Source: Nocardioides humi
Lineage (GTDB): Bacteria > Actinomycetota > Actinomycetes > Propionibacteriales > Nocardioidaceae
NCBI RefSeq assembly: GCF_006494775.1
Contig: NZ_CP041146.1
Coordinates: 4,402,001-4,466,000, forward strand
Length of the DNA stretch: 64,000 nucleotides
Reading direction: 5' to 3'
Shown here in pieces: positions 36,987-47,771 of this stretch. The notes under the pieces were generated by a model, which worked only from the letters and a program-made list of their open reading frames with translations, did no database searches and was not told the DNA's origin. The position numbers and the translations under genes were made by a program. Each line of letters opens with the position of its first letter. The first letter of the stretch is position 1.

Positions 36987-36992
36987 TAGAGT
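36987..36992 (+). promoter_or_regulatory. Leaderless -10 box of the two-component operon
   Basis: TAGAGT, 6 nt before GTG 36999. Confidence 0.5.
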
Positions 36993-36998
36993 CGGCCC

Positions 36999-38354
36999 GT
37001 GCCTCCCCTCGGTCCCGCCCTGCGCGCCCGCCTCGGCGCGTACTTCGCGGTCGACGACGAGTGGGAGCGGGGGAACCCCGCCGTCACCCGGCGCGACGTC
37101 GTCACCGGTGCGGCGTTCGAGGTCGCCGGCGTCGTCACGCTCGAGCTGGCGCGGAGCGCGGGGGCCTTCGACAGCGTCGACGCGCCGTGGTGGGTGATCT
37201 ACCTCGTCATGTCCGCGGCGGCGCTCGCGCTGGTGCTGCGGCGACGGTACCCGCTCGCCGTGGCTGTCTACCTCTCCGCCCACATGTTCGTCACCGGCGT
37301 CGCCATGCCCCAGGTGATGGGCCAGGTGGCCCTCCAGATCTGCTACTTCATGGGGCTGTTCTCGGCGATGGCGTGGGGTCGCAGCCGGCGCTCGGCGCTG
37401 CTGGTGACCAGCACCATCCTGGTCTTCATGCTCTGCTGGGTGGCCTGGCAGTTCGCCGTCGGCCAGAGCGCGCAGACCTGGCTGGACACCACGGGGGAGG
37501 ACGAGCGCTTCGGCTTCCTGCCGCCCGTCCCGGCCATCATCCTGCTCACCTTCATCGTCAACGTCGTCTACTTCGTCGGCGCCATCATCGGCGGCCAGGT
37601 CGCCTGGCGCGGGGCCCGGCAGCGCGAGGCGCTCACCGAGCAGGCGCGCACCATCGCGCGGCAGACCGCGACCCTCCAGCAGCGGGCCGTCGTCGCCGAG
37701 CGGCTGCGGATCGCCCGCGAGCTGCACGACGTCGTCGGCCACCACGTGTCGGTCATCGGCGTCCAGGCCGCCGGCGCCCGCCGGGTGCTCGACCAGGATC
37801 CTCCGGCGGCCGCCGGCGCCCTCGGCGTGATCGAGGAGAGCTCGCGCGAGGCGGTCGCGCAGATGCGCTCGCTGCTCGGCACGCTGCGCGACATCGAGGC
37901 GCGCTCGGACGACGACCCGGGGCGCCTGTCGCGCACCAGCAGCCCCGGCGCCACCGACATCGAGGAGCTCGTCACCAGCCGTGCGTACGACGGGCTGCGC
38001 ACGTCGTACGCGATCGTCGAGGACCGCCCCGGAGCGATGGCGCGGCTCCCGGAGACGGTCGGCCTCACCCTGTACCGGACCGCGCAGGAGGCGCTCGCCA
38101 ATGTCGTGCGGCACTCGACGGCGTCGAGCGCGTCGGTGCGGGTGCGGGTCACCGAGGCCGGCGACCGGCCGTTCGCGGAGGTCGAGGTGCTGGACGACGG
38201 CCGCCCGCGCCCGGCGACGTCGAGCTCGGGCATGGGCCATCTCGGCATCCGCGAGCGTGTCGCCTCCCATCGCGGCGAGGTCGAGATCGGGCCCCGGACG
38301 ACCCGCGGCTACCGGGTGCGGGTCCGGCTCCCGCTGGGAGGTCCCCGTGACTGA
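36999..38354 (+). CDS. Membrane sensor histidine kinase (NarL-type partner)
   Basis: 451 residues. Residues about 30-200 contain 5-6 TM segments (WVIYLVMSAAALALVL, LLVTSTILVFMLCWVAW, LLTFIVNVVYFVGAIIGG), no large extracellular loop. HisKA_3 phosphoacceptor RIARELHDVVGHHVSVIGVQ, then HATPase with AQEALANVVRHS and GMGHLGIRERVASHRG. GTG start at 36999, supported by the leaderless box. Overlaps its response regulator by 8 bp. Resembles DesK/LiaS-type kinases that sense membrane or envelope stress. Confidence 0.92.
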   Translation: MPPLGPALRARLGAYFAVDDEWERGNPAVTRRDVVTGAAFEVAGVVTLELARSAGAFDSVDAPWWVIYLVMSAAALALVLRRRYPLAVAVYLSAHMFVTGVAMPQVMGQVALQICYFMGLFSAMAWGRSRRSALLVTSTILVFMLCWVAWQFAVGQSAQTWLDTTGEDERFGFLPPVPAIILLTFIVNVVYFVGAIIGGQVAWRGARQREALTEQARTIARQTATLQQRAVVAERLRIARELHDVVGHHVSVIGVQAAGARRVLDQDPPAAAGALGVIEESSREAVAQMRSLLGTLRDIEARSDDDPGRLSRTSSPGATDIEELVTSRAYDGLRTSYAIVEDRPGAMARLPETVGLTLYRTAQEALANVVRHSTASSASVRVRVTEAGDRPFAEVEVLDDGRPRPATSSSGMGHLGIRERVASHRGEVEIGPRTTRGYRVRVRLPLGGPRD

Positions 38355-39012
38355 GCACCTGCGGGTCCTCCTCGCGGACGACCAGGCGCTGGTCCGCTCC
38401 GGCTTCCGGATGATCCTCTCGGCCGAGTCCGACATCGAGGTGGTCGGCGAGGCGGCGGACGGCGCCGAGGCCGTCGAGCTGGCGCGTCGGCTCCGCCCGG
38501 ACGTCGTGCTCATGGACGTGCAGATGCCGCGCGTCGACGGCATCGCCGCCACCGCCGACCTGGTGGCCGAGGACCTCGGTCGGGTCGTCATCCTCACCAC
38601 CTTCGACCGCGACGACTACCTCTTCGACGCCCTCCGGGCCGGAGCCAGCGGCTTCCTCCTCAAGAACGCCGAGGCGGAGCAGCTGATCGAGGCGGTGCGC
38701 GCGGTCGGCCGCGGGCACGCGCTGCTCTCCCCGGAGGTCACCCGCCGCGTCATCGCCGAGATGGCCGCCGCGCAGGCTCCCGCCGCCGAGCCCGCTCCGG
38801 AGGAGGCGCGGCTCCTCGACCGGCTCACCGAGCGCGAGAGCGAGGTGCTGCGGCTGCTCGGCGAGGGCCTGTCCAACGCCGAGATCGCCGAGCGGCTCGT
38901 CCTGGGCGAGGCGACGGTCAAGACCCACGTCTCGAACTGCCTGGCCAAGCTCCACCTGCGCGACCGTGTGCAGGCGGTGGTGTTCGCGCACCGGGTCGGC
39001 CTCGCCGGTTAG
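38347..39012 (+). CDS. LuxR/NarL-family response regulator
   Basis: 221 residues. Receiver: LLADDQALVRSGFRMIL (acidic pair), phosphorylation site VVLMDVQMPRVDG, Lys in FLLKNAEAEQ. LuxR HTH: LTERESEVLRLLGEGLSNAE followed by GEATVKTHVSNCLAKLHLRD. GTG start at 38347. Adjacent ABC exporter genes 85 bp downstream may be targets, as in many actinobacterial modules (inference). Confidence 0.94.
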   Translation: MTEHLRVLLADDQALVRSGFRMILSAESDIEVVGEAADGAEAVELARRLRPDVVLMDVQMPRVDGIAATADLVAEDLGRVVILTTFDRDDYLFDALRAGASGFLLKNAEAEQLIEAVRAVGRGHALLSPEVTRRVIAEMAAAQAPAAEPAPEEARLLDRLTERESEVLRLLGEGLSNAEIAERLVLGEATVKTHVSNCLAKLHLRDRVQAVVFAHRVGLAG

Positions 39013-39017
39013 ACCCT

Positions 39018-39041
39018 CGCCTCCGTCGTACGACGGAGGCG
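39018..39041 (+). terminator. Perfect 24-bp palindrome after the response regulator
   Basis: Arms CGCCTCCGTCGT / ACGACGGAGGCG, 5 bp after the TAG stop. No T-run, typical of high-GC terminators. Confidence 0.6.
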
Positions 39042-39083
39042 GATCCCCTCCTCGCGACGGATCACATCGCGCGCCGGGATCCC

Positions 39084-39089
39084 TAGCGT
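39084..39089 (+). promoter_or_regulatory. Leaderless -10 box of the ABC operon
   Basis: TAGCGT, 7 nt before ATG 39097. Confidence 0.55.
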
Positions 39090-39096
39090 GGACGCC

Positions 39097-39996
39097 ATGA
39101 TCGAGACGAGGGGGCTGACCCGCCGGTTCGGCGAGCGGACCGTGGTGGACGACGTGTCGTTCGATGTCCCGGACGGCATGCTGACGGGCTTCGTCGGGGG
39201 CAACGGCGCCGGCAAGACCACCACGATGCGGATGATCATGGGCCTGCTCGGGATCTCCGCGGGCGAGGTGCTCTGGCAGGGCCGTCCGATCACGGCAGCC
39301 GACCGGCGCCGCTTCGGCTACATGCCGGAGGAGCGGGGCCTCTACCCCAAGCAGAAGGTCCTCGACCAGCTCGTCTACCTCGGGGAGCTCTCGGGGCTGC
39401 CCGCCGCGCAGGCCCGGGCGTCGGCGTCGGAGAGCCTCGAGCGGTTCGGCCTCGCCGACCGCGGCGGCGACCGGGTCGAGAAGCTCAGCCTGGGCAACCA
39501 GCAGCGGGTGCAGATCATCGCCGCGCTGCTCAACCGGCCCCAGGCGCTGATCCTCGACGAGCCCTTCTCCGGCCTCGACCCGGCCGCGGTCGACTCGATG
39601 GTCGACCTGCTCCGCGAGGAGACCGCCCGCGGCGTCCCCGTGCTCTTCTCCAGCCACCAGCTCGACCTCGTCGAGCGCCTCTGCGACCGGCTCGTCGTGC
39701 TCCGCGCCGGCGAGGTCGTCGCGCAGGGCAGCGTCGAGGAGCTGCGCGCCCGCGGTCCCGAGCGGCTCCGGGTGGTCACCGACCGGGACGCCGGGTGGAT
39801 CCGCGACGTCCCGGGCGTCCACGTCCTCGACGTCGACGGGCCCGAGGCCCTGGTGGAGCTGGCCGATCACGACCTGCCGGCCGCCGACGCCGTACGCCGC
39901 GCGATCCTGACCGCCGGCCTCGACCGCGGGGAGGTCCGCGAGCTCGCCACCGTCCGCACGCCGCTGTCCGAGATCTACCGGGAGGTCACCGCATGA
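39097..39996 (+). CDS. ABC transporter ATP-binding protein (NatA-like)
   Basis: 299 residues. Walker A GGNGAGKTTT, signature LSLGNQQRVQ, Walker B ALILDEPFSGLD, H-loop SSHQLDLVE. C-terminal extension of about 80 residues, as in DUF4162-containing exporters. The Gln-rich signature LSLGNQQ matches sodium or peptide exporter NatA types. ATG 39097 by the leaderless box. Coupled to the permease by an ATGA overlap. Confidence 0.93.
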   Translation: MIETRGLTRRFGERTVVDDVSFDVPDGMLTGFVGGNGAGKTTTMRMIMGLLGISAGEVLWQGRPITAADRRRFGYMPEERGLYPKQKVLDQLVYLGELSGLPAAQARASASESLERFGLADRGGDRVEKLSLGNQQRVQIIAALLNRPQALILDEPFSGLDPAAVDSMVDLLREETARGVPVLFSSHQLDLVERLCDRLVVLRAGEVVAQGSVEELRARGPERLRVVTDRDAGWIRDVPGVHVLDVDGPEALVELADHDLPAADAVRRAILTAGLDRGEVRELATVRTPLSEIYREVTA

Positions 39997-41183
39997 CGGA
40001 CACCATCGAGAGCCGGCCGGCCGAGCGGCCCTGGCTGCTCGTCGCCCGCCGCGAGGTCCTCACCCGGCTCACCGACAAGTCCTTCCTCATCGGCATCCTG
40101 ATCACGCTGGTGCTCCTGGTCGGCTTCATCGGCTGGACGATCTGGTCCGAGGACCGCACCGAGACCGTCACCGTCGCGGCGACCGCGGAGGGCGCCGCCA
40201 CCGCCGAGCTGCTCGAGCGCGAGGTCCCCGAGGTCGACGACGGCCTGGAGGTCGAGGTGGTGGAGGTCGCGTCCGACGACGTCGGCGTCCTCGCGCTCGA
40301 GGACGACGACGCCGACGTCCTGCTGCGGCCCGCCGACGACGGCTGGACCCTGGTCGGCCGCAAGGACGTGTCGGGCGACCTGGCAGCCGCCGCGGAGACC
40401 GTGATCCGCGATGCCGCGCTGACCACCAACGCCGAGCGGGCGGGCACGTCGCTGGAGGAGCTCCGGCAGGGCAGCGCCGTCGGCACCGTCCTGCTCGAGG
40501 GCGACGCCGAGCGACAGGACTTCGCGCGGGCGATGGGGTTCCTGCTGGCCTTCCTCTTCTACTTCGCCGCGCTCAGCTTCGGCTACACCCTGTCGGGCAG
40601 TGTCGTGGAGGAGAAGGCGAACCGGATCGTCGAGATCATCACGACCAAGATCCCGGTGCGGCAGCTGCTGATCGGCAAGATCGCGGGCAACACCCTGCTG
40701 GCGCTGGGACAGACCGCGCTCATCGTCGCGGTGGGCCTGGTGGGCATCTCGTTCACGGAGTACTCCTCGTTCCTGTCCGGGATCTCCGCGGGCATCGGGT
40801 GGTTCGCCGTGTTCTTCCTCGTCGGCTTCCTCTTCATCGCCTGCTGGTGGGCGGTGGCCGGGGCGCTCGCGAGCCGCGCCGAGGACCTGCAGACCACCGC
40901 GGCCCCGCTCAGCTTCGTGATGATGGGCGTCTTCTTCGGGGCGTTCCTCTTCGAAGGGGTCGTCCAGACCATCGCGTCCTACGTCCCCCCGTTCTCCGTC
41001 GTGCTGATGCCGATCCGGGTGCTCAACGGCGAGGCCGCCGTCTGGGAGCCGGCCGCCGCTATCGCGATCCTGCTCGCGGCCATGGCGGCGACCGTGATCC
41101 TCGCCGAGCGGATCTATCGCCGGGCCCTGCTGCAGACCCAGGGACGGGTGACGCTCAAGCAGGCCTGGACGGCCGCCGAGTGA
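39993..41183 (+). CDS. ABC-2 permease (NatB-like)
   Basis: 396 residues. N-terminal TM (FLIGILITLVLLVGFIGWTI), an extracytoplasmic domain (about 50-180), then five to six TMs beginning FARAMGFLLAFLFYFAALSFG with the conserved VVEEKANRIVEIITTKIPVRQLLIGK loop typical of NatB/ABC-2 exporters. Partner of the preceding ATPase; substrate unknown, drug, peptide or ion. Confidence 0.9.
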   Translation: MTDTIESRPAERPWLLVARREVLTRLTDKSFLIGILITLVLLVGFIGWTIWSEDRTETVTVAATAEGAATAELLEREVPEVDDGLEVEVVEVASDDVGVLALEDDDADVLLRPADDGWTLVGRKDVSGDLAAAAETVIRDAALTTNAERAGTSLEELRQGSAVGTVLLEGDAERQDFARAMGFLLAFLFYFAALSFGYTLSGSVVEEKANRIVEIITTKIPVRQLLIGKIAGNTLLALGQTALIVAVGLVGISFTEYSSFLSGISAGIGWFAVFFLVGFLFIACWWAVAGALASRAEDLQTTAAPLSFVMMGVFFGAFLFEGVVQTIASYVPPFSVVLMPIRVLNGEAAVWEPAAAIAILLAAMAATVILAERIYRRALLQTQGRVTLKQAWTAAE

Positions 41184-41235
41184 GCCGGCTCCGGCATGAC
41201 GTGCGATCCGACGTTCTGATGAAAGGGTGAGAGAC

Positions 41236-42144
41236 ATGACTGCCCCCTCCCTGACGGTCGACGGGCTCACCAAGCAGTTCGGTGGGGTCCGTGCCGTCGA
41301 CGACCTGACGTTCACCGTCCGCCCCGGCGCGGTCACGGGCTTCCTCGGGCCCAACGGCGCCGGGAAGACCACGACCCTGCGGATGCTGCTCGGGCTCACC
41401 CGCCCGAGCGCGGGCCGGGCGCTGGTGGGCGACCGCCCGTACCCCCTCCACGCCCAGCCCGGCCGGATCGTCGGAGCCGCGCTGGAGGCGTCCAGCTTCC
41501 ACCCGGGCCGGACCGGGCTGGCGCACCTGGAGGTGTTCGCGCCGCAGGTCGGCGTCCCGCGGACCCGCTGCCGGCAGGTGCTCGAGGCGGTCGGCCTCGA
41601 CCACGCCGCGAAGCAGCGGGTGGGCAAGTACTCCATGGGGATGCGCCAGCGGCTCGGCCTGGCCACCGCCCTGCTCGCCGACCCGCCGGTGATCGTGCTC
41701 GACGAGCCGACCAACGGCCTGGACCCCGAGGGCATCGTCTGGATCCGCCGGCTGCTGCGGCAGTTCGCCGACGAGGGCCGCACCGTGCTGGTGTCCAGCC
41801 ACCTCCTGCGCGAGGTGGAGGCCAGCGTCGACGACGTGGTGATCATCGCGCAGGGCCGGCTCCGGCACGCCTCCTCGCTGGCCGAGCTGCGCACCCGCAC
41901 CACGCCGGCGGCGTACGTCGTCGCGCCGCGTCCCGACGCCGTCGCCGCGCTCGCGGCCGACCGCGGCTGGACCGCCGGCCCGGACGGCGACGGCCTGGTC
42001 GTCGACGGCGCGAGCGCCGCAGAGCTCGGCGCCGCGGCCTACGCGGCCGGGATCGAGCTGCACGAGCTGGTCCGGCGCGATGTCGACATCGAGGCGCTGT
42101 TCTTCGAGCTCACCCGACCGGAGACCGGGGAGGAGGACCGATGA
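41236..42144 (+). CDS. ABC transporter ATP-binding protein, second system
   Basis: 302 residues. Walker A GPNGAGKTTT, signature YSMGMRQRLGLA, Walker B VIVLDEPTNGLD, H-loop SSHLLREVE. Same class as BcrA-type bacitracin or lantibiotic exporters. ATG 41236 after GAAAGGG; 52 bp after the first permease with a possible own promoter. Coupled to the following permease by ATGA. Confidence 0.92.
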   Translation: MTAPSLTVDGLTKQFGGVRAVDDLTFTVRPGAVTGFLGPNGAGKTTTLRMLLGLTRPSAGRALVGDRPYPLHAQPGRIVGAALEASSFHPGRTGLAHLEVFAPQVGVPRTRCRQVLEAVGLDHAAKQRVGKYSMGMRQRLGLATALLADPPVIVLDEPTNGLDPEGIVWIRRLLRQFADEGRTVLVSSHLLREVEASVDDVVIIAQGRLRHASSLAELRTRTTPAAYVVAPRPDAVAALAADRGWTAGPDGDGLVVDGASAAELGAAAYAAGIELHELVRRDVDIEALFFELTRPETGEEDR

Positions 42145-42935
42145 GGGCCGCGCTCCTGGCGGAGTACCGCAAGCTGGTCAGCACCCGGATCTGGTGGCTG
42201 CTGCTGATCGTGATGATCGCCTACCTCGCGTTCGTCGCCGCCGCGGTGTCGGCATCCTTCGTGTTCGTGCCGGAGGGGTCCGAGCCGCCGCTCGTCGGCG
42301 AGGACGCCGCCCGGGCGACGTACTCCCTGATCAACGGCGTCGGCTACGTCTTCCCGCTGGTCATCGGCAGTCTCGCGATGACCACCGAGTTCCGCCACAA
42401 GACGATCACCCAGAGCCTGCTGGTCGAGCCGGACCGCACCCGGTTCCTGGTCGCGAAGCTGCTGTCCGTCGTGCCGATCGGGCTCGCGGCGGGCGTCGTC
42501 GGCGTCGCCGCGACCGTGGCCGGCGGCGCGCCGCTGCTGGCGATCCAGGGCGACGGCGCCTACCTGGGCGACGGCGACGTGCTCGCCGGGCTGGTCCTCG
42601 GCGTCGTGGTCGTCGCGCTGTGGGCGGTGATCGGCGTCGCCTTCGGCACGATCCTGTCCAACCAGGTCGCGGCGATCGTGGTGATCCTCGCGTTCACCCA
42701 GTTCGTCGAGCCGATCGCCCGGATCGTGCTCGCGCAGGTCGACGCGCTGGCCCGGGTGGCGTCGTACCTCCCCGGCGGGGCGGCCGACTCCCTCATCGGC
42801 GCCTCCTTCCTCGGCGGCACCGGCGGCGACACCGACCTGCTGCCGCGCTGGGCGGCCGCCCTGGTGCTGATCGGGTACGCCCTCGTGTTCGCGGTGATCG
42901 GCCGCCTGACCACCCTGCGCCGCGACATCGGCTGA
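42141..42935 (+). CDS. ABC-2 permease, second system
   Basis: 264 residues, six TM segments, starting LAEYRKLVSTRIWWLLLIVM with the MTTEFRHKTITQSLLVEPDR loop typical of BcrB/ABC-2 permeases. Partner of the preceding ATPase. Confidence 0.9.
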   Translation: MRAALLAEYRKLVSTRIWWLLLIVMIAYLAFVAAAVSASFVFVPEGSEPPLVGEDAARATYSLINGVGYVFPLVIGSLAMTTEFRHKTITQSLLVEPDRTRFLVAKLLSVVPIGLAAGVVGVAATVAGGAPLLAIQGDGAYLGDGDVLAGLVLGVVVVALWAVIGVAFGTILSNQVAAIVVILAFTQFVEPIARIVLAQVDALARVASYLPGGAADSLIGASFLGGTGGDTDLLPRWAAALVLIGYALVFAVIGRLTTLRRDIG

Positions 42936-42961
42936 GGCCGACCTCGAGAGGAGTCGGACCC

Positions 42962-43180
42962 GTGGACGTCGAGATGCAGCAGCTGCGCCGCTCGAAGGCG
43001 CTCCAGGAGATCGGGTACGACGCCGGGGCGCGCGTCCTGCGCGTCCGGTTCCGCCACGGCGGCCTCTACGACTACCTCGACGTCGCGCCCGAGGTCTTCC
43101 TCGGGCTGCTCGACTCGCCGCACCCGTGGACGGAGTGGCACGAGGAGGTGCTCGCCCACGAGGTCCGCCGCGTGGACTGA
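42962..43180 (+). CDS. KTSC-domain protein
   Basis: 72 residues: SKALQEIGYDAGARVLRVRF, GGLYDYLDVAPEVFLGLL, a KTSC domain; role unknown, often fused to lysyl-tRNA synthetase-type or Cas-linked proteins elsewhere. GTG 42962 after GAGGAG. No operon partner identified beyond the upstream permease, 26 bp away. Confidence 0.8.
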   Translation: MDVEMQQLRRSKALQEIGYDAGARVLRVRFRHGGLYDYLDVAPEVFLGLLDSPHPWTEWHEEVLAHEVRRVD

Positions 43181-43262
43181 GCCGGTCTTCGCGTCCGGCT
43201 GACCGGAGCCGCCGCGGACACTACGCTGGCAGGTGGTCTCGGGCTGACCTGTGGGGGTGGGC

Positions 43263-45470
43263 ATGACGAGGCTGCAGGCGCTCGCGCTGCTGACGTGCGG
43301 GGTGCTGGCCGGCACGCTGCTGGCCGTGCTGGGGACCGCCGCGCCGGCGGTCGCCGCGACCGGGTGCACCGGTGCGCTCGGCCCCGGCCAGGTGCGGTTC
43401 ACCTGGGTCGGCGGCGACGGGGCGTGGACGGACCCGGCCCACTGGCAGGTGGCCGGCGCCGCGATCGACCACGACGTTCCGACGTACTACGGGAACAGAC
43501 CCGAGACGGACGACAGCACACGCGGCTTCGTCTGCATCCAGCCCGCCTCGCCGGTGACCATCACCCTCGACGGGAACGCCCACGTGCACGTGCTGGCGCT
43601 GGACGTCGCGAACGCGACGCTGGTGGCGACCGGCGCCCGGGTGATGGTGTACGGCGCGGCGGCGAGCCACGGCTCCACGATCCACCCGTCGGCGACCCTC
43701 CGGCTGCGCGGCAGCACCCTGGGCGGCCCGGGGCGGATCGACGTGCGGGGCCGGGTGGTGTGGGGTGAGACCGGCTTCGGCGTCGGCACCCTCGACAACG
43801 ACCACTGCGCCGACTTCCCGGCGGGCGAGGCGGTCGCCGCCTGCCCGGCCGCGACGACCGGCACGCTGCGCGTCGACGCCGGCGGGCTGGTGGAGGTCCT
43901 CGGCCGCGGCGTGAACCTGTCGGACGGCTACACCGTCCGGGTCGCCTCCGGCGGCCGGCTGCGCATCGCCGGTCCGGGGTACGTCGCCGCCGACCGCGAC
44001 ACGACGATCGCCGTCGAGACCGGCGGTGTCGTCGAGCTCGCCGGCGACGCCAGCGTCTTCGAGGGCAAGCCCAACGGACGACCCGCGACCGACCTGGCCG
44101 CCTTCGACAACCGCGGCACCGTGCTCAAGTCCGCAGGTGCCGGGGCGAGCGCGCTCAACGTGGCCTACGACGCGCACGCGGGCCAGGGCCGGGTCGAGGT
44201 CCGCGCCGGCGGCCTCAGCATCGCCGGCGCCACGCCGGTCACCGCCGACCTGAGCGCCGGCGCCCGGCTCGGCACCGCGTCCTGCGGCGGCACCGGGCCC
44301 GCCACCGATCTCGCCCGTCCCTGCGTGCCGGGAACCTCCGCGACCGATCCCCAGATCGCCGTCCTCGCGCCGCAGCAGGCCGCCGCCGGCGTCGTGCTCC
44401 AGGAGGGGACGACGATCACCCAGACCGGCGACCTCCAGCCGGCGGTCAGCATCGTGAGCCCGCCCGTCGTGGCGACGCTCCACCTCGAGGTCCGCGACGC
44501 CCGGCCGGCCGCGGAGCTGGTCGTCTTCCGCAGCCGGCCCGGCCTCCAGGAGCGGATCCCGCTCTGCGGTGCGGGCGGCGCGCTGCCGCCGGGGGTCACG
44601 GCGTGCATCGTCGGACGCCGCGGCGGCGGTGGCGTCTCCCAGCTCCAGGTCGTCACGACCGACCCGGCGGGCCTGTGGAGCCTGCGCCCGTCGGCGGTCG
44701 ACTTCGTCCGGCTCGTGGACCCCCTCGTCGGCGCCCGCGAGGGCTGCGCGGTCAGCCAGCCGGCGTACCCCTTCGTCGCCCACGAGCAGATCCGCCTCGC
44801 CCGGAGCGGGGTGTACTCCGTCCACCTGTCCCCGGTCGAGAACGCCCCGACGGCCGGCCCGCCCGTCTTCACCGGGCTCGGCGGTCCCGGGGTGACCACG
44901 GTCCCGATCCCCGTCACCAGCAGCGGCTGGGTCGCCGTCGTCGCCACGGGCGCCAACGGCCTGCCGGAGTCGACCGGCTCGTTCCGGGTCGTCGCCACCC
45001 CCGCCGTCGCCTTCCGCAAGCGCAGCCGGGCGGCGGTCGCGGGCCGGCCGTTCGTGATCGAGGGACGCGTGCGGCCCAAGGGCCGGCGCACGGTCGAGCT
45101 GTACGCCGTCCGGCTGACCGGCCGCTCCGGCGTCCTCGCCCGCACCGCCGTGAAGGCGCGCACCGACAAGAAGGGTCGGTTCCGGGTCGTCCACCGGCCG
45201 AAGAAGGCGGGCCGCTGGGTGTACGCCGTGCGCGTGCGCGGCAAGGGCGGCCTCAGCGCCGCCATGTCGCGCCAGGCCGTCCGGGTCACGGTGCGCAGGC
45301 CGGCGCCGCGGCCGGCTCCGCCCACCGTGGTCCGCAACGTCCGCGCCGCCGAGACCACGACGACCGGCCAGACCGCGTCGCCGGTCGACCCGCTGGACCT
45401 GATCGGGCCGTTCTACCCCGGCCGCCGGACGGCGAGCGCGCCCGCCTGCCGGTTCCAGGTCGCCCGGTGA
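43263..45470 (+). CDS. Large secreted protein, beta-rich
   Basis: 735 residues. Signal peptide LALLTCGVLAGTLLAVLGTAAPAVA cut here as ALLTCGVLAGTLLAVLG with A-x-A before residue 33. A G8-like/beta-helix region (RFTWVGGDGAWTDPAHWQ, then many LxVxxGGxVxV turns such as VRVASGGRLRIAG) runs to about 380. Residues about 575-680 form a Lys/Arg-rich Ig-like domain (VEGRVRPKGRRTVELYAVR), similar in style to the N-terminal domain of the GH16 at 56542. No sorting motif. ATG after a G-rich SD. Could be a surface or matrix protein; it lies 14 bp before the kinase gene. Confidence 0.72.
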   Translation: MTRLQALALLTCGVLAGTLLAVLGTAAPAVAATGCTGALGPGQVRFTWVGGDGAWTDPAHWQVAGAAIDHDVPTYYGNRPETDDSTRGFVCIQPASPVTITLDGNAHVHVLALDVANATLVATGARVMVYGAAASHGSTIHPSATLRLRGSTLGGPGRIDVRGRVVWGETGFGVGTLDNDHCADFPAGEAVAACPAATTGTLRVDAGGLVEVLGRGVNLSDGYTVRVASGGRLRIAGPGYVAADRDTTIAVETGGVVELAGDASVFEGKPNGRPATDLAAFDNRGTVLKSAGAGASALNVAYDAHAGQGRVEVRAGGLSIAGATPVTADLSAGARLGTASCGGTGPATDLARPCVPGTSATDPQIAVLAPQQAAAGVVLQEGTTITQTGDLQPAVSIVSPPVVATLHLEVRDARPAAELVVFRSRPGLQERIPLCGAGGALPPGVTACIVGRRGGGGVSQLQVVTTDPAGLWSLRPSAVDFVRLVDPLVGAREGCAVSQPAYPFVAHEQIRLARSGVYSVHLSPVENAPTAGPPVFTGLGGPGVTTVPIPVTSSGWVAVVATGANGLPESTGSFRVVATPAVAFRKRSRAAVAGRPFVIEGRVRPKGRRTVELYAVRLTGRSGVLARTAVKARTDKKGRFRVVHRPKKAGRWVYAVRVRGKGGLSAAMSRQAVRVTVRRPAPRPAPPTVVRNVRAAETTTTGQTASPVDPLDLIGPFYPGRRTASAPACRFQVAR

Positions 45471-45483
45471 GACGGGAGCGGGC

Positions 45484-46983
<1,500 letters not shown>

Positions 46984-47004
46984 CGCCGACGGGATCGCTC
47001 GCGA

Positions 47005-47634
47005 TCAGGCGGTCTCGGCCGCCCGCCTCGCGTGACGCAGCCCCAGCGCGCTGAGCACGAGCATCAGGACGGCCCCGACGAAGGCGCCGATCGCGGCGAT
47101 GCCGGCGATCGTGCCGACCGTGGCGAAGGCGTAGCCGTAGAGCAGCAGGCCGCGCAGCGTGTTGCCCATGAAGAGCGACTCGCGCTGGTCCATCCAGGCG
47201 TCCGCCTCGGCGATCTGCTCGGGCGTGGCGCTGTCGCCCGCCTCCTGCACCGCGGCACTGAGCTGCCGTCCGATGCCGCTGGCCTCCTCGTAGGTGACCG
47301 GGCCGTCGCCCTCACGCTCCTGCGGGTACTTCTCGAGCAGCGCGGCCCCCGAGGCGTTCATGTGCGCGAGGATGTAGTGATCGGCGTAGGCGCGGGCGGC
47401 CGGGCCGTTGTCGAGCGGCTCTCCGGCGTACTCCTCCAGCGCCTTCCGGTCCGCGTCCGGCAGCGACTCCAACGCGGGGCCCTCGGGCATCGTGATGTCC
47501 TGGGCGGAGAACTGCTGCTCGACCTGGTCACCGATGAAGACGCTGGCCCAGGTGAGCAGGCCACCGGCCACCAGCAGGATGACCGTCAGGAGCAGACCGG
47601 TCCATGAGATCAGCTTGTCGAGTGTGGCGCGCAT
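47005..47634 (-). CDS. Membrane protein, two TM helices with extracytoplasmic loop
   Basis: 209 residues. TM1 about 9-32 (ISWTGLLLTVILLVAGGLLTW) shown here as LLLTVILLVAGGLLTW, an acidic extracytoplasmic loop of about 120 residues (EQQFSAQDITMPEGPALESL) and a C-terminal hydrophobic hairpin (IAGIAAIGAFVGAVLMLVLS). Seen as an uncharacterised protein in related actinobacteria (recollection, not checked). Function unknown. The ATG at 47634 is followed upstream by a palindrome and a TAGCGT box. Confidence 0.7.
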   Translation of the reverse strand: MRATLDKLISWTGLLLTVILLVAGGLLTWASVFIGDQVEQQFSAQDITMPEGPALESLPDADRKALEEYAGEPLDNGPAARAYADHYILAHMNASGAALLEKYPQEREGDGPVTYEEASGIGRQLSAAVQEAGDSATPEQIAEADAWMDQRESLFMGNTLRGLLLYGYAFATVGTIAGIAAIGAFVGAVLMLVLSALGLRHARRAAETA

Positions 47635-47657
47635 GTCGTTCGTTCCTCCTCGCGGCG

Positions 47658-47672
47658 ACCGGACCGTCCGGT
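47658..47672. promoter_or_regulatory. 15-bp palindrome upstream of the membrane protein gene
   Basis: ACCGGAC-C-GTCCGGT. A TAGCGT -10 box (minus strand, around 47689-47694) lies upstream, so the palindrome would fall in the 5' leader or act as an operator. Confidence 0.4.
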
Positions 47673-47771
47673 CCGCCGGGCAACAACGACGCTAGGCGCC
47701 CGCGAACCGTCCGCACCATGGGACGAACGACCGGCGCTTGGTGACCTTGGTCCTGCGCTGGTCGGTGCGGC